Source: Candidatus Hinthialibacter antarcticus (GTDB taxonomy: Bacteria; Hinthialibacterota; Hinthialibacteria; Hinthialibacterales; Hinthialibacteraceae). From it: 64,000 nucleotides of DNA. The DNA lies in assembly GCA_030765645.1 (NCBI GenBank), contig JAVCCE010000004.1, positions 31,266 to 95,265 on the forward strand. The letters are read 5' to 3'. Shown piece by piece: positions 40,316 to 50,292 of the stretch; the first letter of the stretch is position 1; each line of letters begins with the position of its first letter. The notes under the pieces were generated by a model that was given only the letters and a program-made list of their open reading frames with translations, ran no database searches and had not been told where the DNA came from. The translations under genes were made by a program, and so were the position numbers.

Positions 40316-42793
40316 ATGAGCGCCACTTCACGCGGAAGCGAAAAATCACAAAAATCGGCGAAATCCCGCCCTTCCTGGATGGAACGCATCCAAGAACTGT
40401 GGGCGAGCGCCCAACCCCATTGGCCCTATGCGCTGACGTTGGCGGTTGCCGCCGTTCTGCTGCATTTATTGATTCGGCCTCCGGCGGCGGAAGACATCAG
40501 CCGTTTCCGGCTCAACGAACCGGCGCCGCGCGTGGTGTCTGCTCCGTTTGATTTTGACTACGCCGATTCGATTGCGACCGAAGCCAGGCGCCGCAACGCC
40601 GAAGCCTTCGTCGCACCGGTTTATAAAATCGACCAACAGGCGATGAGCAAACTCACCCAAACCTTCGAATCGCTGGCCGAAGCCGCCCGCACCGTCGAAC
40701 GCGACGCCGACGCCAATCTGGATGAATGGGCCGACCAAGTCGCCAAAACGGCGGGCATTCAACTGCCCGAAGCCGCCGAGCGCCCCAGCGACGGCAAACA
40801 AGCCTTCATCGTCTTCGGCGCCAGCCCGGAATTTTGGAACGCCTCGTTGCAAAGCATCTACAAAGCCGCCGGGCTAGGCATCGCCGATAACATCGAACCG
40901 ATCCGGCAGTTGATGAAAAACAGCCAGGCGGCGGCGGCCCCCAAAGTGGCGGTCGGCGTTAACATCATCGACTCAAACGGCGGCGAACGCGCCGTGTTTT
41001 CGCTCAACCAAATTCGCGGCGAAGACGAATTTTTCGCCCAATTTGAAACCGAGTTTCAAAAAGCCTTCTCTGCGGAAGCGAACACCGAACTGGCCGCCCA
41101 CCTCGCATTCGAATTGTTAGAGTACGCCTATTCCGGCCCCAACCTGCTCTATGACTCCATCATAACCAACGAACGAAAAACCATTGCGCGCGACAAGGTT
41201 GAGCCGATGACCGCCAGCGCAAAAAAAGACGAAACCCTGGTCGGTAAAGACGTTATCGTGACCGCCCATCATCTCCAGATTTTGCGCGCACTCAACGAAC
41301 AGATGCGCATCCCCCCGATTGCGGAAGTCGGCTATTTTCTGCTGGCCATTTTGTTTATTTCAATTTTGTTGAAATATCTCGCCGCGTATTACCCCGGCAT
41401 CGTCTGGAGCAGCCAGCGCGTCGGCATTATTTTCGCTGGCGTCATTTTAATTTTAGGCGTCACCCGCGCTGCGGAATTTCTGTCAACGCTTGACCTGGGG
41501 CGCAACATCCTGAGCAACGTAGCCTACGCCATCCCCATGGGCGCGCTGGGCGTCATCCTCACGATTTTACAGAGTGCGCGGCTGGCGGCGTTTGTCTGCG
41601 CCCTGACCTCAATCTACGTCGGCATCATCTTGCAAGGCGGCCCCGCGTCGCCGATTTACAACGCGCTGGTGTGCTTCATTTCCGGCTGCGGCGCGATTTA
41701 TACCGTGACCCGCATCCGCCAACGCAGCGATTTATATCGCGCTGGCGGCGTCTCGATTTTGCTCGCGGCGTTTATGATTCTCGCCATCGACCTGCAACAA
41801 CAAAAAAGTTTCGAGTTGTTCATCGAACAGATCGACTTATTGAAATTCTCGCTGATGTGGGCGGTCGCCAACGGCATCCTGGTTTCGGTTTTGGCCATTG
41901 CCTTGATGCCGATGTTTGAAGACATTTACGGCAAAACCACCGACATGCGCTTGCTCGAACTCAGCCAAAAAACGGAGTTGCTGCAAAAACTCGAACAAGA
42001 AGCCCCCGGTTCCTATCAACACAGTATGCGCGTCGCCACCCTGGCCGAGACCGCCTCGCAATCCATCGGCGCCAACGCGCTATTAACGCGGGTGGGCTGT
42101 TATTATCACGACATCGGCAAGGTGTTTAACCCGCAATATTTTGTTGAGAACCAACAATCCAGCGCCGACAAAGCCAAGCACTCTAAGATCACCCCCAACA
42201 TGAGTTGCCTGATTATTCGCAACCACGTCAAACACGGCACCGAAATGGCGCGGCAGAACAAACTGCCCGAAGAAATTATCAGTTTTATTCCCGAACATCA
42301 CGGCACAACCTTGATGTCATATTTCTATCATCAGGCGTTGTCGGAAGACGACGGCGAAGGCAAAGTCAAAGAAGACGACTATCGCTATCCCGGCCCCAAG
42401 CCCCAATCGCCCGAAACCGCCATCGTCATGTTGGCTGACGCGCTCGAAGCCACCTCGCGCCTGCTCGACAACCCCGCTGAGCGCGACGTACGCCAGTTGG
42501 TGCGCAAGATTATCAATGAGCGTTTTATGGACGGACAGTTTGACGAATGCGATCTGACCCTGAAAGACCTTCACACGCTCTACCATTCGTTTTCTGAATC
42601 CATCATGCACACCTTGCATCAGCGCATCGCCTATCCGGCCCCGCCGGGCAAAGAGAAAATCGGCAAAGAAAAAGACGCCAAGTCCGAACCCAAATCAAAA
42701 GACAAAGACAGGCCGACGTCAAACGGCGAGTCGGCGCCGGGTGCGGAAGAGAAGCCAATGATTGCCCTGAAAGAAAAACGTCCCGCAGAATAA
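40316..42793 (+). CDS. pgpH: 7TM receptor-type HD phosphodiesterase (PgpH-like)
   Basis: An 825-residue membrane protein: one N-terminal helix, a periplasmic 7TMR-HDED region (about residues 55-330), seven membrane helices (about 335-540), and a cytoplasmic HD domain. The metal site includes YQHSMRVATLAE, YYHDIGKV near residue 598, IRNHVKHG and PEHHGTTLMSYFYH. Homologues of this layout hydrolyse cyclic di-AMP. The final 50 residues are charged and Lys/Pro-rich. Its position between phoH and ybeY is the family's usual one. Confidence 0.94.
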   Translation: MSATSRGSEKSQKSAKSRPSWMERIQELWASAQPHWPYALTLAVAAVLLHLLIRPPAAEDISRFRLNEPAPRVVSAPFDFDYADSIATEARRRNAEAFVAPVYKIDQQAMSKLTQTFESLAEAARTVERDADANLDEWADQVAKTAGIQLPEAAERPSDGKQAFIVFGASPEFWNASLQSIYKAAGLGIADNIEPIRQLMKNSQAAAAPKVAVGVNIIDSNGGERAVFSLNQIRGEDEFFAQFETEFQKAFSAEANTELAAHLAFELLEYAYSGPNLLYDSIITNERKTIARDKVEPMTASAKKDETLVGKDVIVTAHHLQILRALNEQMRIPPIAEVGYFLLAILFISILLKYLAAYYPGIVWSSQRVGIIFAGVILILGVTRAAEFLSTLDLGRNILSNVAYAIPMGALGVILTILQSARLAAFVCALTSIYVGIILQGGPASPIYNALVCFISGCGAIYTVTRIRQRSDLYRAGGVSILLAAFMILAIDLQQQKSFELFIEQIDLLKFSLMWAVANGILVSVLAIALMPMFEDIYGKTTDMRLLELSQKTELLQKLEQEAPGSYQHSMRVATLAETASQSIGANALLTRVGCYYHDIGKVFNPQYFVENQQSSADKAKHSKITPNMSCLIIRNHVKHGTEMARQNKLPEEIISFIPEHHGTTLMSYFYHQALSEDDGEGKVKEDDYRYPGPKPQSPETAIVMLADALEATSRLLDNPAERDVRQLVRKIINERFMDGQFDECDLTLKDLHTLYHSFSESIMHTLHQRIAYPAPPGKEKIGKEKDAKSEPKSKDKDRPTSNGESAPGAEEKPMIALKEKRPAE

Positions 42794-42818
42794 TGCGGAT
42801 GAAATAGAGAAAACCAAC

Positions 42819-43352
42819 ATGCCCGTCGTAATGAACATAGAGCCGCCTAACGAAAGCGTCGGTTCGCCCCAACGAGAATCATTCGCCAACGCGCTCCTGG
42901 AGGCGGCGGCGGAAACCGGCTCCGAACTCAGCGTCTCCTATGTCGATGATGAGGCGATCCAGGCGTTAAACCTCGAATACCGCAAACTCGACGCGCCCAC
43001 CGACGTGCTCTCGTTCTCCATGCGCGAAGGCGAAGCCGTCGGCCAAAGCGGCCTGTTGGGCGACATCGTCATCTCAGTCGAAACCGCCCGGCGTCAGGCC
43101 GACGCCCTGGGCCATTCGCTCGGCGACGAGTTGGACGAGCTCTTGTTTCACGGCATGATTCACCTGTTGGGGAGCGACCATTACAACGATGACGACCGCG
43201 ACGAGTGGCTCAACACAGAAAAACAATTACAGAATGAATTATTGAAACAACAAATTGCGTATCAACCCAAAGGGTTGGCGTACTATGAAAAAATGATGGA
43301 AACGGAGATAGGGGAGAGCGCCCGGCAACACGCGGCCGCTGACCAATCATGA
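42819..43352 (+). CDS. ybeY: Endoribonuclease YbeY
   Basis: A 177-residue rRNA-maturation and ribosome quality-control RNase. It has the UPF0054 sequence LNLEYRKLDAPTDVLSFSM, GDIVISVETA, and the zinc motif HGMIHLLGSDHYNDDD (three His ligands with H-x3-H-x5-H spacing). It has about 25 residues beyond the metal motif than short homologues. Its stop overlaps the next start (ATGA), and it is part of the phoH cluster. Confidence 0.95.
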   Translation: MPVVMNIEPPNESVGSPQRESFANALLEAAAETGSELSVSYVDDEAIQALNLEYRKLDAPTDVLSFSMREGEAVGQSGLLGDIVISVETARRQADALGHSLGDELDELLFHGMIHLLGSDHYNDDDRDEWLNTEKQLQNELLKQQIAYQPKGLAYYEKMMETEIGESARQHAAADQS

Positions 43353-44650
43353 CTGAACTCATTGAGGGCGCAATTTTTATTCTATGCTTGGGGGTATCGG
43401 CCTGCTTTTCCGGTTCCGAAACAGCCTTAACGTCAATGACCAAAATGCGCGTAAAGCGCTTGTTTAATGAAGACGACCCCTCCTATCACCGGTTGGAGAG
43501 TTGGCTGCACGAACCCAACCGCTACCTTGCCACGATCTTGGTCGGCAATAATTTCATCAACATTTTCGCCTCCGTTCTTGCGGCGAATATGTCAGAGCGA
43601 ATCTTGACGACGTATTATAATTTTGACAACGCAACCGCCTGGGGCGCCGCCATCGCCGTCGCCGTCACCACCTCCACCTTTCTTATATTCGGCGAGATCG
43701 TACCGAAAACCTATTGCAAAGAACACGCGGTGCGCATTTCGCAAATCGTCATTGGCCCCTTAGACCTGATCTGGAAATTCCTCCACCCGATTATCAGCGT
43801 GTTTCTCTTTATTTCGAACAACATCAACCGCCTTTTGGGCGCGCCCCACGTCAAAGAACTGCCGCTCATCACAGAAGACGACGTGCGCCAGTTAATTGAA
43901 ATGAGCGAAAAGGAAGGCGTGCTTGAACAAGACGAACGCGAGATGATCCACAGCATCATCGACTTCGGCGACACCCTGGTCAAAGACATCATGACGCCCC
44001 GGGTTGACTTTCAAGCCATCCCGCTCGACTTAAAACCCAGCGCAGTCCGTAATGAAGCCGTCAGCGTCGGGCGCTCCCGCATCCCCGTGTATGAAGACGA
44101 CCTCGACCACATCGCAGGCATCCTGTACGCCAAAGACCTGCTGAAATACGACAATGAACAGGGCGTTCCCCTCAAAGACATCGTGCGCCCCACCTTGTTC
44201 GTGCCCAAAACCAAAAAGGTCAACGAACTGTTAGACACCTTCAAACAGGAAAAAAACCACTTAGCGATTGTGGTCGATGAATACGGCCTCACCGCCGGCC
44301 TGGTCACCATCGAAGACGTACTCGAAGAAATCGTCGGCGACATTCAGGACGAATACGACACCGAGACCCCCGACTACGAAACCCGCGAAGACGGCACGGT
44401 AATTGCGGATGCTAAAATAGACTTAGACGACCTGACCGACGTATTCGACGTCGAGTTTCCCGAAGAAAACGTCGAAACCCTGGGCGGCTTCGTATCAACG
44501 CTACTGGGCCGCGTACCCGAAATCGGTGAAGTAGCCGAATTCAGTAACCTGAGATTCAAGGTGTTAGACTCAGATGAACGCCGCGTCAAAACAATTGAGA
44601 TTTCAACCATTGAGCCTGATTTAACAGAACAAGAATTAAATGGCGCGTAG
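43349..44650 (+). CDS. HlyC/CorC-family membrane protein with CBS domains
   Basis: A 433-residue CNNM/CorC-type transporter or efflux factor. Order: DUF21 membrane domain (CFSGSETALTSMTKMRVKRL, LVGNNFINIFAS, TFLIFGEIVPKTYCKEHA), a pair of CBS domains (VKDIMTPRVDFQAI; LAIVVDEYGLTAGLVTIEDVLEEIVGDIQDE), and a C-terminal CorC_HlyC domain (DLTDVFDVEFPEENVETLGGF). Family members move magnesium or divalent cations. It is translationally coupled to ybeY. Confidence 0.93.
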   Translation: MTELIEGAIFILCLGVSACFSGSETALTSMTKMRVKRLFNEDDPSYHRLESWLHEPNRYLATILVGNNFINIFASVLAANMSERILTTYYNFDNATAWGAAIAVAVTTSTFLIFGEIVPKTYCKEHAVRISQIVIGPLDLIWKFLHPIISVFLFISNNINRLLGAPHVKELPLITEDDVRQLIEMSEKEGVLEQDEREMIHSIIDFGDTLVKDIMTPRVDFQAIPLDLKPSAVRNEAVSVGRSRIPVYEDDLDHIAGILYAKDLLKYDNEQGVPLKDIVRPTLFVPKTKKVNELLDTFKQEKNHLAIVVDEYGLTAGLVTIEDVLEEIVGDIQDEYDTETPDYETREDGTVIADAKIDLDDLTDVFDVEFPEENVETLGGFVSTLLGRVPEIGEVAEFSNLRFKVLDSDERRVKTIEISTIEPDLTEQELNGA

Positions 44651-44749
44651 AAAAAATTCGCCGTCAGCCGTAGCGTTGTTCAATCTCAGCCGTTGATCTG
44701 ATGGTTCTTAAACGATAGATCAAACAAGAAAGGCAACCGATCCAAGATT

Positions 44750-45445
44750 ATGATACGTCGCTTACGTAATTATTTTTTCACTGGCTTACTGGTCATCGTT
44801 CCAATCGGCATCACGATATGGATCGTTCTCGGCATTTTTCAATTTATGGACAACTGGTTTCGCAACCTGGTCATTTCACAAGACTGGTGGCAGAACTACG
44901 TCGGCGAGAAGATTCCCTATGAACACGGCTTTGGCTTTGTGTTGACCATTATCATCATTTGCATGGTGGGGTTTTTCGCCTCGCTTTACATCGGCAAAAA
45001 AGTCCTATACCTGGTCGATTATTTTTTCGCGCAAATCCCCGGCGTCTCGACCATCTACAGCGGCCTCAAGCAAATCAGCGAATCAATCGGCGGACGCCGC
45101 AGCAAAATTTTTGAGCGCGTCTTGTTGGTCGAATATCCCCGCCGAGGCATCTACGCGCTCGGCTTCGTCACGGGAGAAGACGAGGGCGTCTTCACGGATA
45201 TCATCGGCGCCGATTCGCTCTATGTATTTTTGCCGACGACTCCCAACCCGACTTCGGGCTTCTTTTTGCTGATTCCAAAAGAAGAAGCCATCGAACTGAA
45301 AATCACCGTCGAAGAAGCCATGAAAATGATTATCTCCAGCGGCATGGTGGCGCCGAAAGTCGTCAAACCCATTTCGCAAAAAGCGCTTGAGCAATCAAAA
45401 ATCTATCAGTCCGCCGCGCACGAAACAAAAACCGACAAAAAATAG
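44750..45445 (+). CDS. DUF502-family membrane protein
   Basis: A 231-residue protein with two membrane helices near the N-terminus (FTGLLVIVPIGITIWIVLGI; GFVLTIIIICMVGFFASLYIG), the conserved IPGVSTIYSGLKQISESI segment and FERVLLVEYPRRGIYALGFVTGE, then PTTPNPTSGFFLLIP. This matches DUF502, whose function is unknown. It lies 99 bp after the CorC gene on the same strand. The C-terminal tail is basic. Confidence 0.9.
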   Translation: MIRRLRNYFFTGLLVIVPIGITIWIVLGIFQFMDNWFRNLVISQDWWQNYVGEKIPYEHGFGFVLTIIIICMVGFFASLYIGKKVLYLVDYFFAQIPGVSTIYSGLKQISESIGGRRSKIFERVLLVEYPRRGIYALGFVTGEDEGVFTDIIGADSLYVFLPTTPNPTSGFFLLIPKEEAIELKITVEEAMKMIISSGMVAPKVVKPISQKALEQSKIYQSAAHETKTDKK

Positions 45446-45514
45446 CGCTACTCCCCGGGTTGTCCACTTCGCGGCTACACTACGGCCTTCTATTGCGATT
45501 GGGGAGACGACCGT

Positions 45515-46061
45515 ATGCCGCAGTCTGATCGTTCTGTAATCTCAACCGTATTCTGGCTGCTGTTGGGGCCGCTCTTATTTATATTGATTTTGTGCGCGCC
45601 AACGCCCGGCGACCTTTCCGTCCCTGCACAACGTACCGCCGCCGTCGCCGTCTGGACCGCAATCTGGTGGCTGAGCGGCGTAATCCCCCTCGGCGCTACG
45701 GCGTTGTTACCGTTTACGTTATTTCCATTTTTGGGCGTACTTGAATCCAGCAAAGCGATTGGCTACTTCGCCCATTGGTTGAATTTTTTGTTTCTGGGCG
45801 GCTTTCTCATCGCGGCCTGCATCGAAAAATGGAACCTCCACAAACGTATCGCGCTCGCGATCATCGTCCAGGTTGGAGTAACGCCGCGCCGCAATCGTCT
45901 ATGGTTCGGGGCAGGTTTCGTCGCAACAAATGGCGCGGGCGGGGTTCGGGTTGAATCTAATTGCGATCACATTGATTACATTGTTCTTTTACTACTTGAC
46001 CAGCAGTCTTTTGGGCATTGAATTTAATCAATTGCCCGAATGGGCGCAGATTCAGCAGTGA
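45515..46061 (+). pseudogene. Internally deleted DASS/SLC13 dicarboxylate-sulfate symporter
   Basis: The first part (45515 to about 45880) encodes the family's N-terminus: PAQRTAAVAVWTAIWWLSGVIPLGATALLPFTLFP, LNFLFLGGFLIAACIEKWNLHKRIAL. The final part, in another frame from 45930 to 46061, encodes its C-terminus: ARAGFGLNLIAITLITLFFY ... [16 protein letters not shown] protein is about 450-500 residues, so some 300 codons between are gone and the ends are joined out of frame near 45900. The kdsA ribosome site follows at once. Confidence 0.8.
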
Positions 46062-46071
46062 AGGGGTCATC

Positions 46072-46899
46072 ATGGAGCAGTCATCGCATCAATTTGACAT
46101 GGCCTATAACGTACGCATCGGCGGCGACCTGCCTGTGTTCATCGCAGGGCCGTGCGTCATTGAATCTCGCGGGTTGTGCATCGACGTCGCCCAGCGCCTG
46201 AAAGAACTAACCAGCAAGTTAGGCGTTCCCTTTATTTTCAAAGCCTCGTTCGACAAAGCCAACCGCACCAGCGGGCAGTCGTTCCGCTCGATTGGGTTTG
46301 AAAAATCGCTGGAAATCCTCGCCGAAGTACGCGCCCAAATCGGCGTCCCGGTTTTGACTGACGTACACGAACGCGATCACGTCAAACAAGTCGCTGATGT
46401 GGTTGACGTATTACAAATCCCCGCGTTTTTATGCAGGCAGACGGATTTGCTCGAAGCCTGCGCCCAAGTCGACAAACCGGTCAACATCAAAAAAGGGCAA
46501 TTCATGGCGCCCCAAGACATGCAACACGCCGCCGAAAAGATTCGCGCGGTGGGACGCGGGCGCGTCTGCCTGACCGAGCGCGGCTCATCGTTTGGATATC
46601 ACAATCTGGTGGTCGATATGCGCAGTCTGGTTGTCATGCGCCAATACGCCCCCGTGATTTTCGATGCGACTCACAGCGTCCAGCAACCCGGCGCGGCGGG
46701 CGGCGCCTCTGGCGGTCAGCGCGAGTATGTATCGCCCTTGGCGCGCGCGGCGGCGGCGGTAGGCGTCGACGGGTTCTTTATCGAAACCCACCCCGATCCA
46801 CAACAGGCGCTCAGCGACGGCCCCAACATGGTGCCCCTCAATGAAATGGAGCCGCTGCTGCGTTCGCTGCTGGCGATTCACCAGGCGGCCCGCATTTAA
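46072..46899 (+). CDS. kdsA: 3-deoxy-D-manno-octulosonate 8-phosphate synthase
   Basis: Condenses arabinose 5-phosphate and phosphoenolpyruvate to Kdo-8-phosphate for LPS inner core. A 275-residue protein with [77 protein letters not shown] and [11 protein letters not shown]. The Cys in AGPCVIES marks the metal-dependent class (non-metal enzymes have Asn there). ATG 46072 has AGGGG upstream; the longer frame overlaps the pseudogene. It implies a Gram-negative LPS-bearing envelope. Confidence 0.96.
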   Translation: MEQSSHQFDMAYNVRIGGDLPVFIAGPCVIESRGLCIDVAQRLKELTSKLGVPFIFKASFDKANRTSGQSFRSIGFEKSLEILAEVRAQIGVPVLTDVHERDHVKQVADVVDVLQIPAFLCRQTDLLEACAQVDKPVNIKKGQFMAPQDMQHAAEKIRAVGRGRVCLTERGSSFGYHNLVVDMRSLVVMRQYAPVIFDATHSVQQPGAAGGASGGQREYVSPLARAAAAVGVDGFFIETHPDPQQALSDGPNMVPLNEMEPLLRSLLAIHQAARI

Positions 46900-46980
46900 T
46901 CTAATTCGGGTTTAATTCCCCACCCCTTGGGGCGCAAGAAATACTAGAAGCCATCTCTAAATAATTTGTTCGTTGCGAAA

Positions 46981-47060
46981 GGCATGGGTGCATCTCTGCT
47001 TGCTTCGGTGCAGGCTTTCTGGCCCTTATGCACAGGCGCTCCCAGAGTTGCACCCATGCC
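46981..47060. repeat. Inverted-repeat element family S, full copy C
   Basis: The left arm GGCATGGGTGCATCTCT and right arm AGAGTTGCACCCATGCC differ at one or two positions. The core GCTTCGGTGCAGGCTTTCTG is diverged from A and B, showing independent ageing. The downstream flank GCAATTTGTGAAAT is shared with copy B. Confidence 0.85.
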
Positions 47061-47148
47061 AAACTTGGTGTAGCAATTTGTGAAATCGTGGCGGGGTGGC
47101 AAGGGCAAGGTCGAATGTAATGAGACCAGCCCTTGAATCGTATGGGTG

Positions 47149-47206
47149 ATCCCCTCTGGCGCTTTCAGCGCAAAAAAGCCTTAAGTCAATGACATTGCTT
47201 TTAAGG
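47149..47206. repeat. Dispersed palindrome family Q, diverged copy
   Basis: GATCCCCTCTGGCGCTTTCA with GCGC hairpin, an AAAAAAGCCTT spacer and TTTTAAGGGGCGC. It is recognisable by order, not by exact arms. Confidence 0.45.
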
Positions 47207-47366
47207 GGCGCTACTATTGTCAAGCGAGGCGCCAAAGTAGCCGTTTAAAGTGGAACTTCTTCCCAAAATCCTGCGCCGGTTCCTTTATTCTATGTTCGAG
47301 GTAGAATATACGCCGCACTTAATGAAAAATTCCGTAAGATACCACGATAATCAATTGGAGACGAAC

Positions 47367-48554
47367 ATGATTGATCCGCATGGATCCGATACACTGAATC
47401 CGTTGTACGTCCAAGATGACGCCCAACGCGCTGAATTACAAAAAGAAGCCGCCGGGCTGCCTTCCGTCCTGGTCAGTTCCGCCGCCGCCGCCAACGCGGT
47501 GATGCTGGGCAGCGGCTATTTTAACCCGCTGACGGGTTATATGACCAAAGCCGATGCGCTTTCGGTCGCCGACAAAATGACCACCGCGAGCGGCGTGTTC
47601 TTTCCCGTCCCGGTGTTGAACCTCATTTCTGACGCCTCAGATGTACAAGGGAAAAAACGCATTGCGCTGCTCGACCCCAACGTCGATGGCAACCCCGTTA
47701 TTGCGATTCAAACCGTTGAATCCGTCGAAGAATTCAGCGAAGACGATATGAAACAGATGACGGAAAAGATTTTTCGCACCACCGACGATAAACACCCCGG
47801 CGTGGCGGCGTTTAATGGTCAGGGCCGCGTGTGCGTGTCAGGCCCCATTCAGGTGTTGAACTTCTCATACTTTGCGGCAGACTTCCCAGACACGTTCCGT
47901 ACGGCGTATCAGATTCGCGAAGAAATGGACAAACTCGGCTGGGAGAAAGTGGTCGCGTTCCAAACCCGTAACCCGATGCACCGCGCCCACGAAGAACTAT
48001 GCCGCATGGCCTACGAAGCGGTCAACGCGGATGGCATCTTAATTCACATGCTGCTTGGTAAACTCAAACCGGGCGATATCCCCGCCGATGTGCGCGACGC
48101 TTCGATTCGCAAGATGGTTGAAGTCTATTTCCCCGCGAACTCCGTTTTAGTGACCGGATATGGATTCGACATGATGTACGCCGGGCCGCGCGAAGCCGTA
48201 CTTCACGCGGTGTTCCGTCAGAACAGCGGCTGCACCCATCTGATCGTAGGCCGCGACCACGCGGGCGTTGGCGATTATTACGGGCCGTTTGACGCGCAGG
48301 CGATCTTCCATGACGAAGTGCCTGACGGCGCATTGAAAATTGAAATCTTTGAAGCCGACCATACCGCATGGTCGAAGAAACTCAATAAAGTGGTTATGAT
48401 GCGCGACCATCCCGACCACGGCAAAGACGACTATGTCTTCTTGTCAGGAACCAAGGTTCGCGACATGTTATCAAACGGTGAAGACCTGCCCGAAGAGTTC
48501 TCCCGTCCCGAAGTCGCCAAAATTTTGATGAGACACTACCAATCAGAAGCCTAA
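47367..48554 (+). CDS. sat: Sulfate adenylyltransferase (ATP sulfurylase, homomeric type)
   Basis: Activates sulfate to APS with ATP. A 395-residue single-chain Sat: GSGYFNPLTGYM near the start, the ATP motif VAFQTRNPMHRAHEELCR (QxRNPxHxxH), LLGKLKPGDIP, YAGPREAVLHAVFRQNSGCTHLIVGRDHAG (GRDHAG motif), and GTKVRDMLSNGEDLPEEFSRPEV. ATG 47367 is seven to eight bases after GGAG; the frame starting 47250 is leader. APS kinase and reductase genes are not adjacent, so assimilatory versus other use cannot be told. An intrinsic terminator follows. Confidence 0.96.
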   Translation: MIDPHGSDTLNPLYVQDDAQRAELQKEAAGLPSVLVSSAAAANAVMLGSGYFNPLTGYMTKADALSVADKMTTASGVFFPVPVLNLISDASDVQGKKRIALLDPNVDGNPVIAIQTVESVEEFSEDDMKQMTEKIFRTTDDKHPGVAAFNGQGRVCVSGPIQVLNFSYFAADFPDTFRTAYQIREEMDKLGWEKVVAFQTRNPMHRAHEELCRMAYEAVNADGILIHMLLGKLKPGDIPADVRDASIRKMVEVYFPANSVLVTGYGFDMMYAGPREAVLHAVFRQNSGCTHLIVGRDHAGVGDYYGPFDAQAIFHDEVPDGALKIEIFEADHTAWSKKLNKVVMMRDHPDHGKDDYVFLSGTKVRDMLSNGEDLPEEFSRPEVAKILMRHYQSEA

Positions 48555-48580
48555 GTCGCTTCATTGTTTATGCTTACAAG

Positions 48581-48616
48581 AGCCGGGCGGGAGAAATCCT
48601 GCCCGGCTTTTTTTAT
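48581..48616 (+). terminator. Intrinsic terminator of sat
   Basis: Perfect 8-bp stem AGCCGGGC / GCCCGGCT with a 12-base loop, followed by a seven-T run, 27 bp after the stop codon. Confidence 0.85.
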
Positions 48617-48640
48617 TCAATATTCAAACTTTCTATATAG

Positions 48641-48810
48641 TGCGCTTGGGGTGGGTACGTCTCTCTTCGCTTCGGTAAGATTACAGCGTTTGAAATGAAC
48701 ATTGGGATGGCGACACCTGCGTCAGGCAGGCTCCTAGTGAGCCGCTTATAAACGATTACATTTCACACTCTCGCGGCTCGGCGGGAGCCTCGCCCTCCCC
48801 TCGTTTGTAA
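48641..48810. repeat. Composite repeat: S half-copy plus GGGAGCCTCGCCCTCCC motif
   Basis: GGGTGGGTACGTCTCTCTTC followed by GCTTCGG is an S half-copy. Farther on, GGCGGGAGCCTCGCCCTCCC recurs (similar runs at 10806 and 12919 beside other S half-copies), and CAGGCTCCTAGTGAGCCG occurs near 48728. The constant company of the two motifs suggests one composite element. Confidence 0.5.
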
Positions 48811-48837
48811 GGGTGGATAAGATGTCAGCGGAATTAT

Positions 48838-50289
48838 TTAATTTTCCTCAGAGAGTGTCGCAGGCGAAATTTCAACCACATTCATAACTCGGCGGCCATT
48901 GCCCAGTGCAGGGCCGGGTTCCAACCGCAACAACGCTTCATCATGATGATAGCCAATCCCCGGCCATGAATACACAATCACTTCTTTCGGGTAGGGTTCC
49001 TGATCGTAATCAACATACGCATTCAGCCCGTGTTCGCGCAGCCACTGCGGCAAGCGCTTATCTCTCAGCGCTTCTTGAAACGAAAAGTCGAGAGTGAGGC
49101 CGTCCATGTTGAGCCATCGCTGCCGCGAAAAATATCCGAGAATGCCGCAGTCAGAATACGCAAAGGTGTACGTGTATTCGTCATATTCCGCCAGGGCCGT
49201 CGCGTTGTTGTAAGCGGAAACAAACTCGCTGCGGTTGAAGACGATTTCGCCGCTGGTGTGGGTGAATGCGACCAGACACGCGAGCGCAAGCAAACCATTA
49301 CGCCAACGACGCGGGACGATGCGCGCTTCACGTAAATACGCAGGCAGGAGAATCCCCAGTGAAAATGCGGGCAGGGCGAAATACCAGTCCCAGGTTTCCT
49401 GACCGCCGCGTAGCAAGATCATCCCGACATAAATCACATTGCCCCATCCCAGCCACGCCAGTGCGTTCGTCTTTCGCGCTGCCCACAGGCTGGGCAATAT
49501 CGAAAATAACGAAACCACATACAAAATGCTGTAGGGAATTTCCAGGCTCAAGAAGCCGGACCTCGCGACTTTTATCATTGCGCTTACCGGTAGCCAGTGT
49601 CCCCAGACAAGGTAATTCGACAAGAAATATCCGCACACCAGAGCGCCCTGTAATGCGCCTGCCAGCGTAAGCGACGCCAGCGTTATTTTTTTTCGGCGGT
49701 ATTGCAGCAGCAGCCAGCCGTCCAGCGCGAGCGCCCATACCAAGTGGTCAATGCGCGACAATCCAAACAAGCCGGAAACCAAACCAATCGCCAATGCGCG
49801 ACCGGGCGTGATCGCGTTCGGGGTTGCGGTCAACATCCACAAACATGCAAATAACACGACGCACAGCGGCCCCTCCATGCCATAAACTGGAGAGAACAAC
49901 AAAACCGAAATTGTCCAAACAACAGCAAACCAGGCGTAGGGGTTCTGTTCGCGAAGCAATGATGTGCGCAACAAAATCGCAGCGGCGCCGTAGAACCATA
50001 AACCAAGGATGCTTGCGATGCGCGCAAAATGGTGCGGGTCATTGATGGCGTTGGCGATGGGAATGAGCAGCCATTGCCATAAGGGGTGATAGCCGTTGGT
50101 GTGAGTAAGCCCGTCAAAACTCGATGGGACGCCGTTCGCCCAATTGCGGGCGATGGTGAAATAATAGAACGCGTCGTCCGGGACAAAACGCAATATGACA
50201 TCGCGCATCGAAGCCAGATAGAACAGAACCGATAGTCCAATCAGACATTGAGCCAGAAACAGTAGGTCAAGCGGCAAACGACGTTTCAT
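48838..50289 (-). CDS. GT-C-type polytopic membrane glycosyltransferase-like protein
   Basis: A 483-residue protein with about ten membrane helices. The first loop has RFVPDDAFYYFTIARNWANG with the Asp-Asp pair typical of GT-C enzymes that use polyprenyl-phosphate sugars, then SSFDGLTHTNGYHPLWQWLL. The C-terminal 100 residues are soluble and periplasmic, with NMDGLTLDFSF. It shares this plan with the protein at 56354, including the acidic loop and a DG-containing soluble tail. The gene is last in a minus-strand run after the MBL and pentapeptide genes. Acceptor unknown. Confidence 0.65.
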   Translation of the reverse strand: MKRRLPLDLLFLAQCLIGLSVLFYLASMRDVILRFVPDDAFYYFTIARNWANGVPSSFDGLTHTNGYHPLWQWLLIPIANAINDPHHFARIASILGLWFYGAAAILLRTSLLREQNPYAWFAVVWTISVLLFSPVYGMEGPLCVVLFACLWMLTATPNAITPGRALAIGLVSGLFGLSRIDHLVWALALDGWLLLQYRRKKITLASLTLAGALQGALVCGYFLSNYLVWGHWLPVSAMIKVARSGFLSLEIPYSILYVVSLFSILPSLWAARKTNALAWLGWGNVIYVGMILLRGGQETWDWYFALPAFSLGILLPAYLREARIVPRRWRNGLLALACLVAFTHTSGEIVFNRSEFVSAYNNATALAEYDEYTYTFAYSDCGILGYFSRQRWLNMDGLTLDFSFQEALRDKRLPQWLREHGLNAYVDYDQEPYPKEVIVYSWPGIGYHHDEALLRLEPGPALGNGRRVMNVVEISPATLSEEN

Positions 50290-50292
50290 TCA

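Larger units (their letters stand above)
46900..47366. other. Intergenic region upstream of sat with two repeats
   Basis: No gene in 467 bp. It holds S element copy C and a split Q-type repeat. TAGAAT near 47305 may be a -10 for sat, but no convincing -35 was found. The upstream extension of the sat frame is leader sequence. Confidence 0.65.

Noticed and set aside
45515..46021. Intact short membrane protein of 168 residues
   Set aside because: Residues after about 120 are out-of-frame sequence. The true DASS C-terminus is found in another frame up to 46061, so it is a pseudogene.
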